A stretch of 64,000 nucleotides of DNA from Nocardia uniformis NBRC 13702 (GTDB lineage: Bacteria > Actinomycetota > Actinomycetes > Mycobacteriales > Mycobacteriaceae), in NCBI RefSeq assembly GCF_001613345.1, contig NZ_BDCE01000045.1, positions 110,497-174,496 of the forward strand, written 5' to 3'. Below are positions 8,289 through 15,986 of the stretch, one piece after another. Position numbers and translations under genes: made by a program. Position 1 is the stretch's first letter; every line of letters starts with the position of its first letter. A model generated the notes under the pieces. The model did not search any database. It saw only the letters and a list, made by a program, of their open reading frames with translations, and had not been told where the DNA came from.

Positions 8289-9407
8289 TCAGAGGAAAAT
8301 CGCTCCGCCGCCGCTGTTTTCGTTGCGGGTGATGGTGGAGTAGGCCGCTGCCAGCAGGGACGGGTCCGGGCCCTCGAGGCGGCCGGGTTTGGCCAGGCCG
8401 TCGAGGATGACGAAGCGCAGCACACCGGAGTGGGTCTTCTTATCGGTCTGCATGGACTTGAGCAGGTCGGGGAGGGCCTCGGCGTCGTAGCTGATGGGCA
8501 GGCCGATGCTGGACAGGATGGCGGCGTGGCGGTCGGCGGTGGCGTCGTCGAGGCGGCCCGCGAGGCGGCCGAGTTCGGCGGCGAAGACCAGGCCGACGGA
8601 GACCGCCGCGCCGTGCCGCCAGCGGTAGCGCTCGCGGCGCTCGATGGCGTGGCCGAGGGTGTGGCCGTAGTTGAGGATTTCGCGGAGGTCGGATTCCTTG
8701 AGGTCGGCGGCGACCACATCGGCCTTCACCTGGATGGCGCGGCGAATGAGCTCGGGGAGCACCTCGCCGGTCGGATCCAGGGCGGCCTGCGGATCGCGTT
8801 CGACGAGTTCCAGAATGACCGGGTCGGCAATGAAACCGGCCTTGATGATCTCGGCCATTCCCGCGATGATCTCGTTGCGCGGCACCGTTTCCAGGGTGGC
8901 CAGGTCCACCATGACCGCGGTCGGCTCGTGGAAGCTGCCCACGAGGTTCTTACCGGCTTCGGTATTGATCCCGGTCTTACCGCCCACGGCCGCGTCCACC
9001 ATGGCCAGCAGGGTGGTGGGCACGTGGATGATCTTCACGCCGCGCATCCAGGTGGCGGCCACGAAGCCCGCGAGGTCGGTGGCCGCGCCACCACCCAGGC
9101 TGATGATGGCGTCCTTGCGGGTGAGGCCGATCCGGCCCAGCACCTCCCAGCAGAACCCGGCAACCTGCAGGTCCTTACCGTCCTCGGCATCCGGGATCTC
9201 GATGCGATGCGCGTCGATACCCTTGTCCGCGAGGGCCTTCCGCACCACCTCGGCGGTCTCGGCCAGCGGTGGCTGATGGAAGATGGCGACAGTGCGGATG
9301 CCGGACCTGTCGGTCACCTGCTCGACCAGATCACCCAGCAGACCCCGCCCGATAATCACCGGATACGGGTCGGCCGTGCGGACGTCGATACGGGTCGGCT
9401 CGCTCAT
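8289..9407 (-). CDS. aroB: 3-dehydroquinate synthase
   Basis: NAD- and metal-dependent conversion of DAHP to 3-dehydroquinate, the second step of the shikimate pathway. Motifs: SLGGGAATDLAGFVAA (NAD binding), VPTTLLAMVDAAVGGKTGIN, KNLVGSFHEP, GMAEIIKAGF, and the metal-ligand ILNYGHTLGHAIE. The length of 372 aa is normal. The ATG at 9407 overlaps the aroK stop by one base; a TTG one codon upstream is less likely. Last gene of the minus-strand aroC-aroK-aroB unit, ending before the hairpin at 8207. Confidence 0.96.
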   Translation of the reverse strand: MSEPTRIDVRTADPYPVIIGRGLLGDLVEQVTDRSGIRTVAIFHQPPLAETAEVVRKALADKGIDAHRIEIPDAEDGKDLQVAGFCWEVLGRIGLTRKDAIISLGGGAATDLAGFVAATWMRGVKIIHVPTTLLAMVDAAVGGKTGINTEAGKNLVGSFHEPTAVMVDLATLETVPRNEIIAGMAEIIKAGFIADPVILELVERDPQAALDPTGEVLPELIRRAIQVKADVVAADLKESDLREILNYGHTLGHAIERRERYRWRHGAAVSVGLVFAAELGRLAGRLDDATADRHAAILSSIGLPISYDAEALPDLLKSMQTDKKTHSGVLRFVILDGLAKPGRLEGPDPSLLAAAYSTITRNENSGGGAIFL

Positions 9408-11188
9408 CAATACGGCTCCGATTCTTCTCGTGCGGGTTGTGCTGATCGCTGCGGGTCACCCGGTGTGGACTGCTCGCCCTGGCCGGCGCGCAGGCGCCGA
9501 GCCCGCGCCCGGCGGGCGCGAGCCCGCCGGGAACGACCAGGGGAGGGGGTATCGGTGGCGTCGGAACTGTCCGTACCGCTCGAAGTATCCGACCCGGCCG
9601 GATTCGCTTCGCCGGGGCTCGAATTCGCGTCGGTGCGGCTCGAGTTCGCGTCGCCGCGTGGCGAATGGCTTGCACCGGCGGCGTTCGGACCACTCCGGGC
9701 TGTCCGCCCGGCCGGAGCCGTCTCCTCGTCGTGGCGGGAATTCGCGGCGGACTCGGTACGGGCCCGGCGGCGAGCCCGCCGGGAACGACCGGGGGAGGGG
9801 GTATCGGTATCGGTGGGACTGTCCGTACCGCTCGGAGTATCCGATCGGGCCGGATTCGCTTCGCCGGGGCTCGAATTCGCGGTTGTACGGCTGGAGTCAA
9901 CGTAGCTGCTGCCGGAATCCGGGACCGCGGCAACGGCGTGTCCGGCTGTCCGTTCCCGCGTGTCGGGATCGACGGCCGTGGTGTGCGCACCTGCTGTGCC
10001 GGTGTGCGCGGTCGTGCCGTCCGTTCGGCGTTCGCTGGTGCCCAGCTCGGCCGCGTCGTCCGGGGTGGTGCGCGAATTCGGCTGGGCACTACCGGCATTC
10101 GTGACCGCGGGTCCGGCTGACCGGGTTGCGCGGCGCGGGCCCCGGCCGCGTGTGTGAGCCGGTGGGGTGGTCGGCGTGTTGTTGGCATCCGGATGGCCGC
10201 GGTGCGCATCGGAGTCGGGAGTGACATGGCCCGACGCGGTGGTTGCGCGGCCGGAGGTGGGGCCGGTGCCGACGGCCGAAGCCTTCCGGGGCTGGCCGGG
10301 ATTCGTGTCCGCGTCACTGCCAGTGGGTTGGTCGGCCTGGATACCTGTCACTGTCGCAGCTGCCGTAGTGCCCGCCGCGGCGGTGCCATCGCCGGTGCGG
10401 CGGCGCGAACGGCGGTTGCGGCGGCCACGTTTCGGGGTTTCGGCCGTACCGGCTACCGCGGTGCCGGACTGTGTGCCGGCCTCGGTAGCGGTGGATTCGG
10501 ATGGGGAATCCGCGACTGTGGCAGTCGAAGTCGTGGTGGTGGCCGGTTGGGCTTCGCCGGTGCCGCGGCCGCGTCGCCGTCGGCGGCGGGAGCGGGAACG
10601 GCTGCTGGGGGTCGGCGTAGCGGTCGGGGTGGTGGGTTTTTCCGCGGGGCGCTCGGTGGGTTCGACGCCCAGGCGCTCCAGGACCATGCGTACGACGCGG
10701 CCGGGGCTGCGGCCGTCGGTGCGGACGCGGATGGTGGCCACCTCGCGGTAGAGGGGGCGGCGGATCTTCATGAGTTCGCGGTACTTCTTCGCCGGGTCGT
10801 CGCCGACCAGCAGCGGGCGATTGGTGCTCGCACCGGTGCGTCGAAGGCCCTCGCCCACACTGATTTCCAGGTAGATCACGGTGCGGCCGCGCAGTACCTC
10901 GCGGGTGGCCGCCGACAGCACCGAACCACCGCCGAGGGAGATGACGCCGTGTTCGGCGAGGACGGCGGCGCGCACCACCTCTTCCTCGATCCGACGGAAT
11001 TCCGGTTCGCCGTCCTCGGCGAAGATCTCGGGGATGGTGCGCCCGGTCAGCTCCTCGATTCCGGCATCGGTGTCGTAGAGGTCCACGCCGAGTTCGCGGG
11101 CGAGTTTGCGACCTATGGTCGACTTGCCCGCGCCGGGCGGCCCGACCAGCACCACCGAGCGTGGTGGCCGGCCGGTCTCATCCGTCAC
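9407..11188 (-). CDS. aroK: Shikimate kinase with ~415-aa disordered tail
   Basis: ATP-dependent phosphorylation of shikimate. Residues about 9-180 form a normal shikimate kinase: Walker A VGPPGAGKST, shikimate-binding DTDAGIEELTG, SLGGGSVL and NRPLLVG lid. Most AroK proteins end near residue 175-200, yet this frame continues without a stop to residue 593. The tail is rich in Thr, Ser, Pro, Ala and Gly and broken by five Arg-rich blocks (for example RSRSRRRRRRGRG, PKRGRRNRRSRRR, SPGRSRRARRRARTES). The GTG at 11188 overlaps the aroC stop (GTGA) and the stop overlaps aroB by 1 nt, so the long form is built into the operon's coupling. The tail's function is unknown; nucleic-acid binding is conceivable from composition only. 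Confidence 0.93.
   Translation of the reverse strand: MTDETGRPPRSVVLVGPPGAGKSTIGRKLARELGVDLYDTDAGIEELTGRTIPEIFAEDGEPEFRRIEEEVVRAAVLAEHGVISLGGGSVLSAATREVLRGRTVIYLEISVGEGLRRTGASTNRPLLVGDDPAKKYRELMKIRRPLYREVATIRVRTDGRSPGRVVRMVLERLGVEPTERPAEKPTTPTATPTPSSRSRSRRRRRRGRGTGEAQPATTTTSTATVADSPSESTATEAGTQSGTAVAGTAETPKRGRRNRRSRRRTGDGTAAAGTTAAATVTGIQADQPTGSDADTNPGQPRKASAVGTGPTSGRATTASGHVTPDSDAHRGHPDANNTPTTPPAHTRGRGPRRATRSAGPAVTNAGSAQPNSRTTPDDAAELGTSERRTDGTTAHTGTAGAHTTAVDPDTRERTAGHAVAAVPDSGSSYVDSSRTTANSSPGEANPARSDTPSGTDSPTDTDTPSPGRSRRARRRARTESAANSRHDEETAPAGRTARSGPNAAGASHSPRGDANSSRTDANSSPGEANPAGSDTSSGTDSSDATDTPSPGRSRRARARRARARRLRAGQGEQSTPGDPQRSAQPAREESEPY
9519..9888 (-). repeat. Two in-frame ~118-bp direct repeats in the aroK tail
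   Basis: Segments at about 9519-9636 and 9771-9888 are near copies spaced exactly 252 bp (84 codons) apart. Each encodes the order SSPGEANPA, SDTxSGTDS, DTPSPGRSRRAR. The spacing keeps the aroK frame, so they look like an internal duplication within the tail. Confidence 0.75.
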
Positions 11189-12390
11189 TGCGGTGCGTTG
11201 CCCGGGACGTGCGGGCGGGCGTTGATGCGCTTCAGGTAGCTGTTGAGATTGTCGACGGTCTCGGCCACCGAATCGCCACCGAACTTCTCCAGCGCGGCCT
11301 GCGCCACCACGAGAGCCACCATGGCCTCGGCCACCACACCGGCGGCGGGCACGGCACACACATCGGAACGCTGGTGAATGGCGACAGCCTCGGCACCGGT
11401 GGACATATCGACCGTCGCCAGCGCGCGCGGCACGGTGGAAATCGGCTTCATGGCGGCGCGCACCCGCAGCGGCTCGCCATTGGTCATACCGCCTTCGAGA
11501 CCGCCCGCGCGGTTCGTCGAACGCAGCACACCGTCCGGGCCGGGCCGCATTTCGTCATGCGCCTGGCTGCCGCGCCGACGCGCGGTTTCGAAACCGTCGC
11601 CCACCTCGACACCCTTGATGGCCTGAATACCCATGAGCGCGCCCGCGAGCCGTGAATCCAACCGGTCGGCGCCGCTGACGAACGAGCCCAGACCAATGGG
11701 CAGTCCCTCGATCACCACCTCGACCACACCACCGAGGGTGTCTCCGTCCTTCTTGGCGGCCTCGATCTCGGCGATCATGGCCGCCTCGGCAGCGGAGTCG
11801 AATGCCCGCACGGGACTCTCGTCGATGGCGGCCAGATCGGTGGCCGACGGCACCACGCCGGTGGTGTTAGCCGCGCCCCCGATGGACACCACGTGCGAGA
11901 TCACCTCGACGCCGAGCGCCTGCCGCAGGAACTGCTTGGCGACGGTGCCCGCCGCGACACGCGCGGCGGTCTCCCGGGCGCTGGCACGCTCCAAGACATT
12001 GCGGGCATCGTCGAAGCCGTACTTGAGCATGCCCGAGTAATCGGCGTGCCCTGGGCGCGGCCGGGTGAGCGGGGCATTGCGTGCCAGTTCGGCCAGCTCC
12101 GCCTCGTCCACCGGATCGGCCGACATGACCTGGGTCCACTTGGGCCATTCGGAATTGGCGACCTCGATGGCGATCGGTCCGCCCATCGACTTGCCATGGC
12201 GCACACCGCCGACCATGGTCACGGCATCCGCCTCGAACTTCATGCGCGCGCCGCGTCCGTACCCGAGTCGACGGCGCGCCAGCTGCGCGGCAACATCGGC
12301 AGAGGTCACCTCGACACCGGCCACCATCCCCTCGAGGATGGTGACGAGAGCAGGACCATGGGATTCTCCGGCAGTTATCCAGCGCAACAC
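11185..12390 (-). CDS. aroC: Chorismate synthase
   Basis: Converts EPSP to chorismate using reduced FMN. Signatures: ITAGESHGPALV at the N-terminus, RPGHADYSGMLKYGF, RASARETAARVAAG, GSFVSGADRLDSRLAGALMG, and GLEGGMTNGEPL near the C-terminal third, with AIHQRSDVCAVPAAGVV. Length 401 aa fits actinobacterial enzymes. The GTG at 12390 (MLRWITAGESHG) is chosen over a longer open frame because the family begins exactly here and a GGAG lies just upstream. First gene of the coupled aroC-aroK-aroB set. Confidence 0.97.
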   Translation of the reverse strand: MLRWITAGESHGPALVTILEGMVAGVEVTSADVAAQLARRRLGYGRGARMKFEADAVTMVGGVRHGKSMGGPIAIEVANSEWPKWTQVMSADPVDEAELAELARNAPLTRPRPGHADYSGMLKYGFDDARNVLERASARETAARVAAGTVAKQFLRQALGVEVISHVVSIGGAANTTGVVPSATDLAAIDESPVRAFDSAAEAAMIAEIEAAKKDGDTLGGVVEVVIEGLPIGLGSFVSGADRLDSRLAGALMGIQAIKGVEVGDGFETARRRGSQAHDEMRPGPDGVLRSTNRAGGLEGGMTNGEPLRVRAAMKPISTVPRALATVDMSTGAEAVAIHQRSDVCAVPAAGVVAEAMVALVVAQAALEKFGGDSVAETVDNLNSYLKRINARPHVPGNAPQ

Positions 12391-12457
12391 GGCTCCATCT
12401 TTCCATGAGAATTCCGTCGCCCCGACACGCGGTCCGGCATAGCCCGACGTCAGCGTG

Positions 12458-12934
12458 TCAGTGCCCAGGCCAGCACGCGGTCGGGGCCAGCGCCAGCACA
12501 CTGGCCAGGCACATGGCGGGACCGTGTGCGATGGTCCCGGGCCGCGCCGTCGCATGCGGTGAATCCCGTGGTCGTAGCGTTTGCGCGAGTATTGCCACCG
12601 CACCCGCGAGGGCGGTCAGCACCGGAGCGGCCACGGCCGCCCACACCCACGCGTGGGCGCCGCCCAGCGCGGTCGCCGCGCCCAGCCCGATGGCCAGTTT
12701 CACATCACCGGCACCGAGCGCCGCGGGTGCCGCCAGATGTACCAATAGATAGGGCACGGCGAGCAGGCCCGCGCCGACCGCGGCGAGAGCCAGTCGGCCC
12801 GAACCGAATCCGTAGGCCAGGACGACCACCGCGCCCGGCAGGGTCAATGCGTTCGGCAGGCGCCGGTGCCGCAGATCGATCCCGCTGAGCACGGCGCACC
12901 ACGCGGTGAGAACGAGCAGGGGCAGTGGTTCCAT
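12458..12934 (-). CDS. A24-family prepilin peptidase
   Basis: A 158-aa polytopic membrane aspartyl protease of the TadV/CpaA-like short class, which cleaves leader peptides of type IV pilin-like proteins. The two active-site aspartates are in SGIDLRHRRLPN and LGAGDVKLA. It lacks the N-terminal methylase domain of PilD-type enzymes. The gene sits 67 bp upstream of aroC on the same strand, as in mycobacteria. No pilin genes are in the window. ATG 12934 is the only start that leaves the first helix intact. Confidence 0.85.
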   Translation of the reverse strand: MEPLPLLVLTAWCAVLSGIDLRHRRLPNALTLPGAVVVLAYGFGSGRLALAAVGAGLLAVPYLLVHLAAPAALGAGDVKLAIGLGAATALGGAHAWVWAAVAAPVLTALAGAVAILAQTLRPRDSPHATARPGTIAHGPAMCLASVLALAPTACWPGH

Positions 12935-13071
12935 CCCTCGAGCCTGCCTCGTCGAACAGCCCAGTGCGCCACCGATTCTCGAATTGTGGACAACCTCCCC
13001 GCATGTGAACAACCAGCGTCCCGACCGGGCGCTGCCACGTGTTGGGTGGCAATGATGTGGTGTGTCGGCTG

Positions 13072-13077
13072 TAACTT
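13072..13077 (+). promoter_or_regulatory. Predicted -10 box of pepQ
   Basis: TAACTT ends 6 nt before the pepQ ATG, consistent with a leaderless transcript. No SD sequence is present. Inference. Confidence 0.35.
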
Positions 13078-13083
13078 GGACCC

Positions 13084-14205
13084 ATGGCTGATCACGATCC
13101 GGGCCCGCGTCCGAACTACGCGCGTCGCCGGGCCGCCCTACGCGACCTGCTGGTGGAGAACCGCGTCGACGCCCTGCTGGTGACGGATCTGATCAATATC
13201 CGCTACCTCACCGGATTCACCGGATCCAATGCCGCGCTGCTGGTATACGCCTGGGACACCACCGAGGACCGCACCATCATCTGCACCGACGGCCGCTATC
13301 GCACCCAGGTCGGCGAACAGGTGCCGGATCTACGCGCGGAGATCAATCGGGCCAGTGCCCGCCGGGTGGTGGAGATCGCGGGCGAATGGCAGACCGGCCG
13401 TGTCGGATTCGAGAGCCATATCCTCACCGTCGACCAGCATCGGAGTTTTCAAGCCCTGGGTACGGGTCTGGATCTGGTGCCCATCCCCGGCCTGATCGAG
13501 CAGTTGCGCATGGTGAAGGACGATTTCGAGGTGGGTCTGCTCAGCGCCGCCTGCACTGCCGCCGATGCCGCGCTCGCCGCACTCCTGGAACGTGGGGCCC
13601 TGCGCCCCGGCCGCACCGAACGCCAGGTGGCGCGCGAACTGGAATGGCTCATGTTCGAGCACGGCGCGGATGCCATCTCCTTCGAGACCATTGTGGCGGC
13701 CGGTGTGAATTCGGCCGTCCCCCATCACCGTCCGACCGAGGCGGTGCTGGAGACCGGCGACTTCGTGAAAATCGACTTCGGCGCGATGATCGGCGGCTAC
13801 CACTCCGATATGACCCGCACCTTCGTCCTCGGCAGCGCCTCGGAATGGCAGCGCGAGATCTACGACCTGGTGTATCGGTCCCAAAAAGCTGGTCGGGAGG
13901 CTTTGCGGCCCGGCGTCTCGACCAAGGCGGTGGATGCGGCCTCGCGTTCGGTCATCGAGGCGGCGGGCTACGGCGAGCTATTCGTCCACGGTCTCGGACA
14001 CGGCGTCGGACTGCAGATCCATGAAGCGCCCGGACTCGCCAAAACGGGCACAGGTACACTGCTTGATGGCGTGGCGGTGACCGTCGAGCCAGGTGTGTAT
14101 TTCCCCGGCCGCGGCGGAGTCCGAATCGAGGATACGCTCGTGGTTCGCCAGGGGGATCCGGAACTGCTCACCCGCACCAGCAAAGACCTGACCGAGGTCG
14201 ACTGA
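13084..14205 (+). CDS. pepQ: M24-family Xaa-Pro aminopeptidase/dipeptidase
   Basis: Cytoplasmic metallopeptidase that removes N-terminal residues before proline. The N-terminal creatinase-like domain (about 1-135) includes DALLVTDLINIRYLTGFTG. The pita-bread catalytic domain carries all five metal ligands: Asp in KIDFGAMIGG, Asp in HSDMTRTF, His in HGLGHGVGLQ, Glu in TVEPGVY and Glu in GVRIEDTLVV. 373 aa is standard. It stands just upstream of efp and nusB, a conserved order that puts proline-peptide turnover next to the factor that rescues polyproline stalls. Confidence 0.93.
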   Translation: MADHDPGPRPNYARRRAALRDLLVENRVDALLVTDLINIRYLTGFTGSNAALLVYAWDTTEDRTIICTDGRYRTQVGEQVPDLRAEINRASARRVVEIAGEWQTGRVGFESHILTVDQHRSFQALGTGLDLVPIPGLIEQLRMVKDDFEVGLLSAACTAADAALAALLERGALRPGRTERQVARELEWLMFEHGADAISFETIVAAGVNSAVPHHRPTEAVLETGDFVKIDFGAMIGGYHSDMTRTFVLGSASEWQREIYDLVYRSQKAGREALRPGVSTKAVDAASRSVIEAAGYGELFVHGLGHGVGLQIHEAPGLAKTGTGTLLDGVAVTVEPGVYFPGRGGVRIEDTLVVRQGDPELLTRTSKDLTEVD

Positions 14206-14256
14206 TCTCGGCTGCCCGAACTGCGTTTTAACCACGAACAAGGAGATCCGAGGACA

Positions 14257-14820
14257 GTGGCGGATACCAGCGACTTCAAGAACGGCCTCGTGCTGAAGAT
14301 CGATAATCAGCTGCAGCAGATTATCGAGTTCCAGCACGTCAAGCCCGGTAAGGGTCCTGCCTTCGTGCGCACCAAGCTGAAGAACGTGCTGTCGGGCAAG
14401 GTCGTCGACAAGACCTTCAATGCCGGTGTGAAGGTGGAGACCGCGACGGTCGACCGTCGCGATATGACCTACCTGTACAACGACGGCTCCGACTACATCT
14501 TCATGGATGGCGAGACCTTCGACCAGATCCACCTGAGCGACCAGCTGCTCGGCAAGGGCGCGGGCTTCCTGCTGGAGAACATGCAGGTCCAGGTCGCCAC
14601 CCATGAGGGTGAGGCGCTGTTCGTGGAGCTCCCGACCACGGTCGAGCTCATTGTCGCGCACACCGAGCCGGGTCTGCAGGGCGACCGCTCCAGCGCGGGC
14701 ACCAAGCCCGCCACCCTGGAGACCGGTGCCGAGGTGCAGGTCCCGCTGTTCATCAATGTGGGCGACAAGCTGAAGATCGATACCCGCGACAGCGGGTACC
14801 TCGGCCGCGTGAATTCCTGA
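14257..14820 (+). CDS. efp: Elongation factor P
   Basis: Ribosome-bound factor that relieves stalling at consecutive prolines. 187 aa in three beta-barrel domains. The tip loop reads HVKPGKGPAF: a Lys flanked by a palindromic PGKGP, the form known from actinobacterial EF-P that works with an unmodified lysine. The C-terminal signature DTRDSGYLGRV is present. The GTG at 14257 follows an AGGAG at 14241. No EpmA/B, EarP or YmfI modification gene is nearby. Confidence 0.98.
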   Translation: MADTSDFKNGLVLKIDNQLQQIIEFQHVKPGKGPAFVRTKLKNVLSGKVVDKTFNAGVKVETATVDRRDMTYLYNDGSDYIFMDGETFDQIHLSDQLLGKGAGFLLENMQVQVATHEGEALFVELPTTVELIVAHTEPGLQGDRSSAGTKPATLETGAEVQVPLFINVGDKLKIDTRDSGYLGRVNS

Positions 14821-14830
14821 CGCGCGGATA

Positions 14831-15358
14831 ATGGTGACCGTGGCCGACCAGCCGTTGGATAAGAAGTCGTACAAGAAGCTCGGCGCGCGACACAAGGCGC
14901 GTCGCCGCGCGGTGGATCTGCTGTTCGAAGCCGAGGCGCGCGATATCGACCCGGCGGAACTGATCGCCGAGCGTGTCACGCTGGCACTGCGCGATGATGC
15001 GGTCGCACCCGTGAACCCGTACACCCGGGTGCTGGTCGAAGGCGTCGCCGACGATCTGGATCGAGTCGACGGCACCATCGAGTCGTACCTGCAGGACTGG
15101 GCGTTGTCGCGACTGCCCGCCGTGGACCGCGCCATTCTCCGGGTGGCGGTGTGGGAGTTGTTCCACGCCAACGACGTTCCGCCGGTGGTGGCCGTGGACG
15201 AGGCGGTGGAGCTGGCCAAGGAGCTGTCCACCGACGATTCCCCGTCCTTCATCAACGGTGTACTCGGCCGGGTGGTGGAGGTGGCCCCGCAGGTCCGCGC
15301 CGCCGCCGCGGCCACCCGCTCGACCGCCGCACCGACCGTCTCGGACGACGAGGCGTAA
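14831..15358 (+). CDS. nusB: Transcription antitermination protein NusB
   Basis: Binds boxA RNA with NusE/S10 in the rRNA antitermination complex. The all-helical core is clear from GARHKARRRAVDLLFEAE, LPAVDRAILRVAVWELF, VVAVDEAVELAKELSTDDSPSFINGVLGR. The 175-aa chain has a short Ala-rich C-terminal tail. Ten nt separate it from efp. ATG 14831 is used; in-frame GTGs a few codons later are possible. Confidence 0.96.
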   Translation: MVTVADQPLDKKSYKKLGARHKARRRAVDLLFEAEARDIDPAELIAERVTLALRDDAVAPVNPYTRVLVEGVADDLDRVDGTIESYLQDWALSRLPAVDRAILRVAVWELFHANDVPPVVAVDEAVELAKELSTDDSPSFINGVLGRVVEVAPQVRAAAAATRSTAAPTVSDDEA

Positions 15359-15616
15359 TTGCGCAAGTATCTCGTGATGGCGATGCGCACTTCGCGTTTC
15401 GACCAGACCGTCGTCGAACCGCATCGAGCCTGGCTCGATGCGGTTCGTGCACGTGGGCAACTGGTCGAAACCGGCAAATTCACCGACGGTAGCGGCGGTG
15501 CGTACGTAATCCTCGCCGAAAACCTCGACGCCGCCCGCGAACTCGTCGTCACCGACCCCATTCACACCACCGGTGCCTCGGAGCTGACCGTGTACGAGTG
15601 GGAGATCACCGGCTGA
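15359..15616 (+). CDS. YciI-family protein
   Basis: 85-aa ferredoxin-like alpha+beta barrel protein of the YciI/YCII family (MRKYLVMAMRT, HRAWLDAVRARGQLVETGKF, GGAYVILAENLDAARELV). Function of these dimers is uncertain. The TTG start directly follows the nusB stop (TAATTG) and uses the GAGG inside the nusB end, so it is probably translationally coupled. A 33-nt perfect palindrome lies inside the gene. Confidence 0.8.
   Translation: MRKYLVMAMRTSRFDQTVVEPHRAWLDAVRARGQLVETGKFTDGSGGAYVILAENLDAARELVVTDPIHTTGASELTVYEWEITG
15415..15447. repeat. 33-nt perfect palindrome inside the YciI gene
   Basis: Two 16-bp arms (CGAACCGCATCGAGCC and its exact complement) surround a single T. It spans codons for the conserved EPHRAWLDAVR segment. 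A perfect dyad of this length is not expected by chance in coding DNA and could be an operator or an RNA hairpin. Confidence 0.9.
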
Positions 15617-15619
15617 TTC

Positions 15620-15634
15620 GCGCCGGTCCGGCGC
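15620..15634. terminator. Short GC dyad after the YciI gene
   Basis: GCGCCGG-T-CCGGCGC begins 4 nt after the stop codon and is followed at 15668-15680 by a second dyad (GCGGGT-A-ACCCGC). Possible end of the pepQ-efp-nusB-yciI transcript; weak without a T-tract. Confidence 0.35.
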
Positions 15635-15787
15635 CTACCCGGATGTTTCGCGCAGTTCGCTGAGACGGCGGGTAACCCGCGCTCGGCTGATGGATCGAAC
15701 GGCGGAGCGAGCTACCGCGAATCGGGTCGCCGCCTATCGTGAGGTGTCGCCATCCGCGCACCGCGGGGTTTTCACGAGACGTGGTAG

Positions 15788-15967
15788 CGCCACATCACCA
15801 CGCAATTGCACGCGGCTCGCCCAGATATCGACGCCGAGGCGGTCGGCAAACTTCTACTGGGCGCCTTGGGTGCGGAGTACGCACACGCACTGGTCCGTGC
15901 GGGCGAGGCCGAGCGGCTACGGAGTGCGATCCGCGAATTGGTGGCGTCGGTACTACGGCAGCCGTAG
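15788..15967 (+). pseudogene. C-terminal remnant of a TetR-type regulator
   Basis: An open stretch of about 59 codons after an in-frame TAG (15785) reads ITTQLHAARPDIDAEAV, then KLLLGALGAEYAHALVRAGEA, then LRSAIRELVASVLRQP, ending at TAG. This looks like the ligand-domain tail of a TetR/AcrR repressor. No HTH is found upstream in any frame and two further stops interrupt the same frame, so the front of the gene is lost. The rest of 15617-15986 holds no recognisable gene. Confidence 0.45.
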
Positions 15968-15986
15968 CGCATGGCGCTCGCACGAC

